A stretch of DNA of 5,155 bases, taken from an uncultured Bacteroides sp. (lineage in GTDB: Bacteria; Bacteroidota; Bacteroidia; Bacteroidales; Bacteroidaceae). Positions 1 to 5,155 of the stretch are shown here, piece after piece. The notes under the pieces are model-generated. The model was not told where the DNA came from. It made no database searches and saw nothing but the letters and a program-made list of their open reading frames with translations. Position 1 is the first letter of the stretch, and each line of letters opens with the position of its first letter. Position numbers and translations under genes: made by a program. The stretch is taken from the NCBI RefSeq assembly GCF_937912035.1, contig NZ_CALDPF010000006.1, positions 1 through 5,155 on the forward strand, read 5' to 3'.

Positions 1-380
1 GTTAATAATATACGGTTACGAGGTTCCAAGCCATAAGAACGCAGTAAGTCGGAACGATAATGTTCTTCTACAAGTTCCTTGCATAATTTCACAATATGAA
101 TTGGTAATATAAGCTCCTCAATTCGTTTGGAAGGTTTAAGTTCAACAAGATAGTTTTCAATTTCATTTAATGATGTTGTTACATTTTCTTTATTCGGTGG
201 TATATTAAGTGCATTTTGTTCTACTAAAGCATTCAGTTCTTGTTCTAGCCTATTGGCCAATACGATATGTTGTTTATTACGCTCTTCTGCAATAATAGAC
301 TCCGTCACCCGGCGAAACATTTTTTTATCGCCAGAGACAACACTCTTTACGAGTTCTATTATAAGGTCAGCACGTGCCAT
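1..380 (-). CDS. AAA-family ATPase, N-terminal part, cut by window edge (IetA-like candidate)
   Basis: My reading from the ATG at 378-380 gives 126 uninterrupted residues running off the left edge. It starts MARADLIIELV, has an EESIIAEER-like helix (TESIIAEERNKQH, about residues 26-38), a charged helical middle, and ends GLEPRNRILLT. In AAA ATPases the segment 'RNRILLTGPPGNGKT' leads into Walker A, so the window stops just before the P-loop. About 120 residues before the P-loop is a helical N-terminal domain, likely a substrate or partner adaptor. ATPases of this shape often sit beside a subtilisin-like S8 protease, as in the IetAS toxin-antitoxin/defence pair; that partner would lie to the left and is not visible. 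The gene is AT-rich (27-40% GC by hand count per 60 bases), unlike the mob genes, and has its own promoter, so it looks like cargo. The AAA assignment is good; the IetA assignment is tentative. Confidence 0.8.
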   Translation of the reverse strand, partial: MARADLIIELVKSVVSGDKKMFRRVTESIIAEERNKQHIVLANRLEQELNALVEQNALNIPPNKENVTTSLNEIENYLVELKPSKRIEELILPIHIVKLCKELVEEHYRSDLLRSYGLEPRNRILL

Positions 381-416
381 AAATTGATATTATATGCATT
401 ACAATAGTTTATTTTA

Positions 417-424
417 CAAAGGTA
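417..424 (-). promoter_or_regulatory. Bacteroides-type promoter -7 box for the AAA ATPase gene
   Basis: Read on the minus strand this is TACCTTTG, an exact match to the Bacteroidales -7 consensus TAnnTTTG. It lies 36 bases before the ATG at 380, leaving a short A/T-rich leader without a Shine-Dalgarno sequence, which is normal for this group. No clear -33 TTTG box is present at the expected distance, so the match rests on the -7 element alone. Confidence 0.55.
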
Positions 425-579
425 TGAAAACTAATTTATTCTCTGCATATATATGATTATATTTCTTTTCTGGAATGGTCTTTCGATAGCTTTACTTCAG
501 ATTCAATGTATCAGTCTTACTTGTAATATTCCTCATTCTGTACTTTCAGATATTTTTTTTGAAATATATCGAATAGGCA

Positions 580-610
580 AGAGCATGACAGGCCGGTCTG
601 CCATGCTTTT
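580..610. terminator. Imperfect palindrome, possible bidirectional terminator
   Basis: AGCATG at 582-587 pairs with CATGCT at 602-607, and the interior (CAGGCCGGTCTG) is itself nearly self-complementary; 22 of the central 26 bases match their own reverse complement. On the plus strand the stem is followed by TTTTGTCCTTT, and on the minus strand by the weaker TCTT. It lies downstream of the mob operon, so it could end mobC transcription, but the T-tract on that strand is poor. A protein-binding site is the alternative. Confidence 0.4.
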
Positions 611-616
611 GTCCTT

Positions 617-724
617 TCCTGAAAAACGGCTCTTTACGGCAATCTGCGGAAGTAAAGCCTGCGTAGCTTCCGGGATTGCCGTAATGTGCTGTGGGAAACA
701 TCTTGTTAGAACGCCGTTTCAGGA
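617..724. repeat. Nested inverted repeat directly after the mobC stop codon
   Basis: Outer arms are TCCTGAAAAACGGC (617-630) and GCCGTTTCAGGA (713-724), complementary over 12 bases apart from two extra A residues in the left arm. Inside lies a second hairpin, ACGGCAATC-tg-CGGAAG (636-652) against CTTCCGGGATTGCCGT (667-682), about 15 paired bases with one small bulge and a 14-base loop. The right outer arm abuts the mobC stop at 725-727. In mob operon RNA this would fold into a strong structure that could protect the 3' end or help termination. A recombination site or the remnant of a small mobile repeat is also possible. Confidence 0.6.
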
Positions 725-2749
725 TTAAGCCTGTTCTCCTTCATTACCTCCCAATAAATGTTTGAGTGCCGGGTCATTCTCAATACGGATCAGTTCGTTC
801 TCTACCAGTTCGACAATATCCTGTTTGATTTGTCGGTAGTTCGCTTGTATCTGCTGTTCCATTGTATCATTGCCGTCCTCGTCCAGAAAGCTGCTGATTT
901 CGGGAATAGGTTGATAGGCTGCCGTTTCCTTTTGCACAGCTTCATTATCCACAACAATCTGTGCATGGAAGATTTTCTGGTCTATCGTTTCACCAAAATT
1001 GTCAGCTACGGCTCCAACAAACATACCTTGCGATAACGTACTTATTTTGCTGGCAGGTATAAGACTGTCCAGTTGGGTATTGATAGAAGTGGATGTATCA
1101 TTGCGATTGATGCTCATGGATTCTCGTTTTTGCAGGATTTTCCCGAACCGTTCCGATAATGTTTTAGCCGTTTCGCCTACTACTTGACCGCTGAATACAT
1201 TGCCGACAGTTGACATGATTACAGCGGCCTCTTTGTCTCCGTAGTCACGCTTTAACTGGCTGAAATCCTGAAAACCTAACACGACTGCGACCTTGTTGCT
1301 TCGTGCCGTGGCAATAAGATTATCCAGACCTTTAAAGAAGATAGTTGGTAGCTCGTCAATAATCACACAACTTTTGAGTTGCTTCTTCTTATTTATGAGT
1401 TTAACGATTCTCGAATTATAGAGTCCCAATGCTGCTCCATAGATTGAAATTCTGTCGGGATTGTTGCCCACACATAACACTTTCGGTTCTTTGGGATTAT
1501 TAATATCCAGCGTAAAGTCACTGCCGGACATTACCCAATAGAGTTGCGGACTTATCAGTCGGGACAGCGGGATTTTGGCAGATGCAATCTGCCCCATTAA
1601 CTGCTCACTGGCACCGCCTTTCCATGCGTCAATGAACGGACTCAGATAGTTCTCAAGTTCGGAATAGCTTGTCAGAATGGTGAATACATCCTCGTACCTT
1701 TTGTTTAGTAGTTCTATCGCATGGGGGAATGTACAATACTTGCCGTCTTCATAGATTTTTAAAAACCATATTATCGCCGTAAACAGGACAATCGGGGATT
1801 CCACAAAGAAGTCCCCCTGCTTCTGCACCCACGACTTATTGAGGTTGAGCATAATGGTATAGGCACTTTCGTATGCGTCCGTAATATCCTCCATGAAATC
1901 CGGGTGTATGGGATTGCAACGGTGCGAACGTCGCGGATCGTCGAAGTTGATTACATAGAACTTCGGCTGTACCTTGTATCCATCAGGATGATTCATCAGG
2001 TGGTTGTAGGCAATGGTCGAGAGGTCGGGAAACTTAAAATCATAACAGTACATCGAAAAGCCTTTTTCAATCTGCTGCTTGATAAAGTTATTCACCACTG
2101 CGTAGGATTTTCCACTGCCCGGTGGGCCTAACACGATGGACGCGCGGAAAGGATTCACGACATTTATCCAACCGTCGTTCCAACGCTTCTTATAATAGAA
2201 CCGCGTCGGCAGATTGACCGAATACTCGCTTTCGAGAAGCCGCGTTTCCTGCATGAAGCTCTCGTTCTCGTTGTTGAACACGTCGTCCATCAGGTTGTGC
2301 TTCAAGAGGCGGCTCATCCAAAGACCTCCCATCAGCAGGCAGACATATCCCGTGCCGATAGTCAGGACATAAAAAGCCGTGATTGCGGGAACAGGCAACG
2401 GCAACGCCAGTATCCACCAGTTCAGGAAAAACAGCACGAACCCGGCGGCAAGTGCCGTCCAAATCCTTCTCCAAGTGATTTTCTCGCCCTTGACGCCTTT
2501 CGTGCCCAGACAGGACAGGGCAAGCAGGAGGACGGAAAACAGTTTCGTGTACAGGATGGAGTGGAACAGCCCCGCCGTGCGGTTGAAGTTCATCAGAATC
2601 TTGTCCACCACGCCGATGTTCACGCCCCACAGCCGTATGGCTTCATAGCAGAACCAGTACACGTTCATGACCACTAAAATAATACTCACGGCACGCAGGA
2701 AATCCATGATTTTCGCCAGTGCCCTCAAATCGTCTTCTTGTTGTGACAT
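725..2749 (-). CDS. mobC: MobC, TraG/VirD4-type coupling protein (type IV secretion ATPase)
   Basis: This 674-residue protein is the coupling ATPase that recruits the relaxase-DNA complex to the conjugation channel at the inner membrane. Four hydrophobic segments occupy roughly residues 19-37, 60-82, 98-117 and 121-145, an N-terminal anchor typical of VirD4/TraG proteins. The cytoplasmic NTPase domain follows: Walker A GPPGSGKS at 208-215, YDFKFPD at 237-243, and Walker B CVIIDELP at 461-468 with D465 and E466. GFQDFSQL at 492-499 matches the conserved glutamine region after Walker B in this family. Length and order fit the MobC/TraG proteins of Bacteroides conjugative transposons. The gene is last in the mob operon, 32 bases after mobB, with an A/T-rich leader and no Shine-Dalgarno sequence. 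GC content rises sharply upstream of about 2100, near the Walker A codons, which hints at a mosaic gene. Confidence 0.93.
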   Translation of the reverse strand: MSQQEDDLRALAKIMDFLRAVSIILVVMNVYWFCYEAIRLWGVNIGVVDKILMNFNRTAGLFHSILYTKLFSVLLLALSCLGTKGVKGEKITWRRIWTALAAGFVLFFLNWWILALPLPVPAITAFYVLTIGTGYVCLLMGGLWMSRLLKHNLMDDVFNNENESFMQETRLLESEYSVNLPTRFYYKKRWNDGWINVVNPFRASIVLGPPGSGKSYAVVNNFIKQQIEKGFSMYCYDFKFPDLSTIAYNHLMNHPDGYKVQPKFYVINFDDPRRSHRCNPIHPDFMEDITDAYESAYTIMLNLNKSWVQKQGDFFVESPIVLFTAIIWFLKIYEDGKYCTFPHAIELLNKRYEDVFTILTSYSELENYLSPFIDAWKGGASEQLMGQIASAKIPLSRLISPQLYWVMSGSDFTLDINNPKEPKVLCVGNNPDRISIYGAALGLYNSRIVKLINKKKQLKSCVIIDELPTIFFKGLDNLIATARSNKVAVVLGFQDFSQLKRDYGDKEAAVIMSTVGNVFSGQVVGETAKTLSERFGKILQKRESMSINRNDTSTSINTQLDSLIPASKISTLSQGMFVGAVADNFGETIDQKIFHAQIVVDNEAVQKETAAYQPIPEISSFLDEDGNDTMEQQIQANYRQIKQDIVELVENELIRIENDPALKHLLGGNEGEQA

Positions 2750-2781
2750 ACGTTGAAAATTTTTAATTGTTGATACTTCTG

Positions 2782-4032
2782 TTACATTCCCAAGCCCTTG
2801 CGCTTCTTCTTTTTCCTCTTGCGCTGCATCGCCCGGATGAAGGCTTCCTCCTCGGCATCCACCGCCGGACCTTCGGGAGAGAGCAAGCCCATGCCGCCCT
2901 CCGTGTCATCATACCCGGAAACGGCCGGCCCGCACATATCTTCCCCGTTTTCCACCGGAATGGAAAGCGTGAGCGGCGGCTGTCCGGCATAAGGCAGCGT
3001 GAAGTGTTCCTGCAAGGCATTGGCGGAAAGTTCCTTGCCCATGCGTGAGCCGTTCAGCACACTTCCCGTGCGGTGGTCAATGAAAGTGACCCCATAGATG
3101 CGCCCTTCCTCCGTATGGCGCAACACCGTATCAATCCCTTTCTCCTTGAGCCGGGAAACGAACTTCTCCTTGTCATGCGTGTTTTCCAGCACGGAAAGGA
3201 CGGTGCGTTTCGTCATTTCGGCGAGCTTCCTGTCTTTAATCTCTTGTTTGGAACGGGCAAATTTCCTCTCTACGGATTCATAGCCGACAGCCTTTCCGAA
3301 GAGCGAGGACTTGAAAGGGTTGCCCACCTTGTCGCCGGCATCGTCTGTGGCAGAATAAACCAGCCCATGATACTCCCTTCCGCGCACATTGCCCTGCGCT
3401 TCCTCCACCGTCACATTATACAAGGAAAGGAGGGCACGGTATTCACCCATCGACTGGAAACGGTACTGAGCGTTCAACGCCTTGACCGTGTTCCCTACCT
3501 GCTTCTTCACATCGCCTGCCGAAGCGTCCACCTTGTGCAGCGGTGTATCAAGACGGCGATTCCGGCGTTCCGCATCGTGAAGCCCGTACTTCTGTTCCAG
3601 CTCACGTGTAATCTGCTTGCTGCGGTAGAAATTGTTTCGGGTGTCGATGCTCCTGCCGTTTTCGTCCACCCTGACCGTCACGATATGCAGGGGGTGGCGG
3701 TTGATGTCCTCGTGTTTGAACACAAGATACGGCTGGTTGCCGTAGCCCATCTTTTCCAGATACTCGCGTGCGATGTCCTGAAGCTCCGTGTCGGTCAGCA
3801 CATCCTCCGGGTGCGGGTTGAGAGATATATGCACCACCGGTTTCTCCACCCTCGACTGTGCGGGCATGAAGGATAGAAAATCCTCCATAGCCCTATGGAT
3901 GTCCACCGTTCCCGAACCGTCATTGTAGATGCGGTTGGCGGTGAGCAGCCGCCCTTTCGCTTCGTTAATCTTCTCCCCGTTGTAGGCGAGTGCGCCGTAC
4001 AACGAATTTCCTACACTGATTTTTGCGACCAT
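2782..4032 (-). CDS. mobB: MobB, relaxase/mobilisation nuclease
   Basis: This 416-residue protein is the relaxase that nicks oriT and stays attached to the transferred strand. It starts MVAKISVGNSLYGALAYN, with candidate catalytic tyrosines Y12 and Y17. A strand HISLNPHPED follows at 68-77, then the metal-binding signature KHEDINRHPLHIVTV at 106-120, giving H107, D109, H113 and H116 in the HxD...HxH arrangement of the Relaxase/MobP-like superfamily. The C-terminal third is variable and ends in a lysine/arginine-rich tail (404-412) suited to DNA contact. The frame stays open to an ATG at 4149, but I chose 4032: the family begins MVAKIS, and GGAGG lies just upstream at 4037-4041. The start overlaps the end of mobA by 22 bases, suggesting translational coupling. 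The gene is visibly GC-rich. Confidence 0.92.
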   Translation of the reverse strand: MVAKISVGNSLYGALAYNGEKINEAKGRLLTANRIYNDGSGTVDIHRAMEDFLSFMPAQSRVEKPVVHISLNPHPEDVLTDTELQDIAREYLEKMGYGNQPYLVFKHEDINRHPLHIVTVRVDENGRSIDTRNNFYRSKQITRELEQKYGLHDAERRNRRLDTPLHKVDASAGDVKKQVGNTVKALNAQYRFQSMGEYRALLSLYNVTVEEAQGNVRGREYHGLVYSATDDAGDKVGNPFKSSLFGKAVGYESVERKFARSKQEIKDRKLAEMTKRTVLSVLENTHDKEKFVSRLKEKGIDTVLRHTEEGRIYGVTFIDHRTGSVLNGSRMGKELSANALQEHFTLPYAGQPPLTLSIPVENGEDMCGPAVSGYDDTEGGMGLLSPEGPAVDAEEEAFIRAMQRKRKKKKRKGLGM

Positions 4033-4436
4033 TTCGCCTCCAGCTCTTTTGAAAGTTCCACAATCTGACGGCTCAGTTTCACGAGTTCCACGGTCTGCCC
4101 TTCCAGCTTGTAGAGCAACGCCATCGCCTTTTTCTCGGAGAAATGGCAACGCAATTCCTTCACGACTTGGTTGTAGTTCGTGCCGACAGCGCGGAACTGC
4201 GCATGAAAATCAGACAGCTTGGTGTAGTAGTCCACCAGCGTCCTGTCCACTTTCATCACCTTGAAAGACTGCCCGAAGAAGTGCGCCTTGATGAAAACCG
4301 ACTTGGCGTAAACACCCGATTTCTCGAACATGGAGAGGAAACGGTTGTGTTCCTCCTCGTTGAAACGGACGGTGTAGCGGAACACCGCCGGATCAATTTT
4401 GGGATTTCTCCCTGCCTTACTCTTTTTTTCACTCAT
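4011..4436 (-). CDS. mobA: MobA, relaxosome accessory DNA-binding protein
   Basis: This 141-residue, strongly basic protein resembles the small MobA/MobC-type mobilisation proteins that bind oriT and help the relaxase. Residues 18-55 (VFRYTVRFNEEEHNRFLSMF, then KSVFIKAHFFG) look like a ribbon-helix-helix DNA-binding fold: a short strand followed by two helices. The hallmark RAVGTNYNQVVKEL at 82-95 is the conserved GxNxNQ region of this family. The C-terminal third (about 100-135) is helical, with regularly spaced leucines, and may dimerise or contact MobB. It is the first gene of the mob operon, reads away from the large intergenic region and overlaps mobB by 22 bases. The start ATG at 4434-4436 has an A/T-rich leader and no Shine-Dalgarno sequence. 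Confidence 0.9.
   Translation of the reverse strand: MSEKKSKAGRNPKIDPAVFRYTVRFNEEEHNRFLSMFEKSGVYAKSVFIKAHFFGQSFKVMKVDRTLVDYYTKLSDFHAQFRAVGTNYNQVVKELRCHFSEKKAMALLYKLEGQTVELVKLSRQIVELSKELEAKWSQKSV
4037..4041 (-). promoter_or_regulatory. Shine-Dalgarno sequence of mobB
   Basis: The minus strand reads GGAGG, then CGAA, then the ATG at 4030-4032. Good Shine-Dalgarno sites are uncommon in Bacteroidales, and this one lies inside the mobA coding region, so it may reflect coupled reinitiation. It decides the mobB start in favour of 4032 over the upstream ATG at 4149. Confidence 0.55.
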
Positions 4437-4505
4437 TTAAAATTGGATTTAGCGGTTTGACGGCATAAGCCGCTGCTTCGGGGCACAGATACCGCAGGTT
4501 TGAAA

Positions 4506-4531
4506 GGCTTCCCGACTTCGGAGGGAAAGCC
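4506..4531. repeat. Inverted repeat in candidate oriT
   Basis: GGCTTCCC (4506-4513) pairs with GGGAAAGCC (4523-4531) with one bulged A. The loop contains CTTCGG, which as single strand could form a stable UUCG-type tetraloop. Such a hairpin next to the relaxase operon is a typical oriT element for recognition or termination of transfer. Confidence 0.5.
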
Positions 4532-4532
4532 C

Positions 4533-4547
4533 GCCCCCTGCAAGGGC
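4533..4547. repeat. Short G/C hairpin in candidate oriT
   Basis: GCCC (4533-4536) and GGGC (4544-4547) flank a 7-base loop, immediately after the repeat at 4506-4531. The two hairpins together form a compact structured block. Confidence 0.35.
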
Positions 4548-4564
4548 AAGGCGTTTTCCGGGAT

Positions 4565-4582
4565 GCTCAAAATATTTTGAGC
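4565..4582. repeat. Perfect 18-base palindrome
   Basis: GCTCAAAATATTTTGAGC equals its own reverse complement over all 18 bases. With no loop it is more likely a binding site for a dimeric protein than an RNA hairpin. MobA, with its putative ribbon-helix-helix fold, or a transfer regulator are candidates; this is inference. Confidence 0.6.
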
Positions 4583-4601
4583 GGCTGAAAACATACCTTG
4601 C

Positions 4602-4619
4602 TATGTTCAGGTGAACATA
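4602..4619. repeat. 8-base inverted repeat with 2-base spacer, operator-like
   Basis: TATGTTCA (4602-4609) and TGAACATA (4612-4619) are perfect complements around GG. Its size and symmetry suit a dimeric DNA-binding protein. It lies 20 bases from the 18-base palindrome and downstream of the predicted mobA promoter box, so it could regulate mobA or form part of the relaxosome site. Confidence 0.55.
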
Positions 4620-4621
4620 AA

Positions 4622-4641
4622 AATCCGCCTCCGGACGGATT
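4622..4641. repeat. 6-base inverted repeat around TCCGGA
   Basis: AATCCG (4622-4627) and CGGATT (4636-4641) are perfect complements around an 8-base centre, directly next to the operator-like dyad at 4602-4619. No function can be assigned from sequence. Confidence 0.4.
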
Positions 4642-4701
4642 GGGGGAATACCTTTCAAACTCCGGGCTGCGCCACCGGCTGCGTACCCTGCCGTTCGGGT
4701 G

Positions 4702-4709
4702 CAAAGTTA
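4702..4709 (-). promoter_or_regulatory. Candidate promoter -7 box for the mob operon
   Basis: The minus strand reads TAACTTTG, followed by CA: an exact TAnnTTTG Bacteroidales -7 box. No clear TTTG -33 box is seen. It lies 266 bases before the mobA start, which would give mobA a leader of about 260 bases that includes all the dyads at 4451-4641. An undetected promoter nearer mobA is possible. Confidence 0.45.
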
Positions 4710-4742
4710 GGGTGATAAATCCGTGTCTGACAGAGGCGTAAG

Positions 4743-4768
4743 TGTGCCGAATGATGCCAATCGGCGCA
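4743..4768. repeat. 8-base inverted repeat beside the predicted mob promoter
   Basis: TGTGCCGA (4743-4750) pairs with TCGGCGCA (4761-4768) with one G-T wobble and a 10-base loop. It lies just upstream of the predicted minus-strand -7 box, where an activator or repressor could bind. A smaller perfect hairpin, CGTCC-atgc-GGACG, lies further right at 4936-4949. Confidence 0.35.
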
Positions 4769-5102
4769 ACATGCTGCCACTTGCCGGAGAAGTGATACAA
4801 GTACTGAAAATTCATTGTTTATTTGCAGCGTGATTCGGATGTGGGACTGAAAATACACTCCTTCCGCCAGATGTTCGGACATCAATCCAAACGGATGAAA
4901 ACAGGTGTACATATTCAGCCGGTTTTCCAAGCACACGTCCATGCGGACGGATAAAGGCGTGGGTGATTGGACAGACCGATGAATGCCCGCAGGCACAGCC
5001 GGATTAAAGAGTGAATAAATAAATGGAAGTGCGTGCGTATGTATGAATGGCAATACGCTACCGCTACCGGACAGATGTATAACCAAATAAATTATCAGAC
5101 AA

Positions 5103-5155
5103 ATGAAAGAAGCAACTTATGTGGCAATCTCCACGCAGAAAGGTGGAGCGGGTAA
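5103..5155 (+). CDS. traA: TraA, ParA-family ATPase, N-terminal fragment cut by window edge
   Basis: The 17 codons from the ATG at 5103 read MKEATYVAISTQKGGAG, and the next codon starts AA, so lysine (or asparagine) follows. This is the first strand and deviant Walker A loop (KGGxGK) of the ParA/MinD/Soj family. In Bacteroides conjugative transposons a ParA-like TraA opens the transfer operon and is transcribed away from mobA, as here. ParA proteins position DNA or protein complexes by ATP-dependent dimerisation; the exact role of TraA in these elements is not clear. The usual valine of KGGVGK is alanine here. The leader is A/T-rich without a Shine-Dalgarno sequence. The assignment rests on a short stretch but the motif and position agree. 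Confidence 0.8.
   Translation, partial: MKEATYVAISTQKGGAG

Larger units (their letters stand above)
381..724. other. Intergenic region between mobC and the AAA ATPase gene
   Basis: I see no credible gene in these 344 bases. The left part, to about 575, is AT-rich (16 of 60 and 19 of 60 GC in the blocks at 421 and 481) and holds the ATPase promoter. The right part, from about 580, is near 50% GC and holds a palindrome and a nested inverted repeat downstream of mobC. The change of composition may mark the border between backbone and cargo. A 91-codon plus-strand frame at 453-728 crosses these repeats and has no family resemblance, so it is not called. Confidence 0.6.
4437..5102. other. Divergent intergenic region mobA/traA with candidate oriT
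   Basis: These 666 bases separate the mob operon (leftward) from the tra operon (rightward). The mobA-proximal part, about 4437-4660, is dense in dyad symmetries (4451-4474, 4506-4531, 4533-4547, 4565-4582, 4602-4619, 4622-4641). In mobilisable and conjugative elements oriT usually sits beside the relaxase operon, so this is the best place for it; the nick site cannot be read from sequence alone. The part from 4660 to 5102 has smaller dyads and a minus-strand promoter box. A 143-codon minus-strand frame (4655-5086) shows no recognisable family and is probably not a gene. Confidence 0.5.

Noticed and set aside
453..728. Plus-strand open frame of 91 codons between the ATPase and mobC
   Set aside because: It crosses the palindrome and nested repeats and the composition change, has no recognisable domain, and overlaps the mobC stop on the other strand.
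2190..2630. Minus-strand open frame of 146 codons within mobC
   Set aside because: It is an arginine- and proline-rich out-of-frame shadow of the MobC membrane domain.
3073..3876. Plus-strand open frame of 267 codons opposite mobB
   Set aside because: It lies entirely antisense to the conserved relaxase core; long antisense frames are expected in GC-rich coding DNA.
4033..4149. N-terminal extension of MobB from the ATG at 4149
   Set aside because: The extra 39 residues are read in another frame of mobA and are unlike the family, while the ATG at 4032 has a GGAGG site and gives the usual MVAKIS start.
4449..4658. Minus-strand open frame of 69 codons just before mobA
   Set aside because: It spans the whole cluster of inverted repeats, so it is more likely non-coding oriT/leader sequence.
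4655..5086. Minus-strand open frame of 143 codons upstream of mobA
   Set aside because: The product has no recognisable family and an uneven composition, and the frame covers the promoter box and dyads. A real gene cannot be fully excluded; conservation of the reading frame would decide.
1..5155. tRNA, rRNA, CRISPR array or insertion sequence
   Set aside because: No regularly spaced repeats, cloverleaf-like sequence, rRNA stretch or transposase-like reading frame was seen in the window.

Overview
The window is part of the mobilisation region of a Bacteroidales integrative and conjugative element of the CTnDOT type (Bacteroides, Parabacteroides or a relative). The evidence is the MobA-MobB-MobC gene set on the minus strand, a divergent TraA (ParA-like) start at the right edge, and promoter -7 boxes of the Bacteroides form TAnnTTTG. 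Most genes lack Shine-Dalgarno sequences and have A/T-rich leaders instead.

Layout, left to right. Positions 1-380 (minus) hold the first 126 residues of an AAA-family ATPase, cut by the window edge just before its Walker A loop. It is AT-rich and looks like accessory cargo. Its N-terminal pattern recalls the ATPases paired with subtilisin-like (S8) proteases in IetAS-type toxin-antitoxin/defence loci; the partner would lie outside the window, so that is inference. Positions 381-724 are intergenic: an AT-rich half with the ATPase promoter, then a more GC-rich half with a palindrome and a nested inverted repeat that ends next to the mobC stop codon. Positions 725-4436 (minus) are a mobA-mobB-mobC operon. 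Positions 4437-5102 are a 666-base divergent intergenic region rich in dyad symmetries, the likely site of oriT and of transfer control. From 5103 (plus) the first 17 codons of traA lead into the transfer operon.

How they work together: MobA (small DNA-binding accessory protein) and MobB (HxD...HxH relaxase) should form the relaxosome at an oriT next to mobA. MobC (four membrane segments plus a VirD4/TraG-type ATPase) should pass the nicked DNA to the mating apparatus encoded by the tra operon that starts at the right edge.

Base composition is uneven. By hand count the ATPase gene and its promoter region are about 27-40% GC, the 3' two thirds of mobC about 35-50%, and the 5' third of mobC about 48-60%, with mobB also visibly GC-rich. 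This suggests a mosaic element with cargo inserted beside the mobilisation module and possibly a recombination joint inside mobC.
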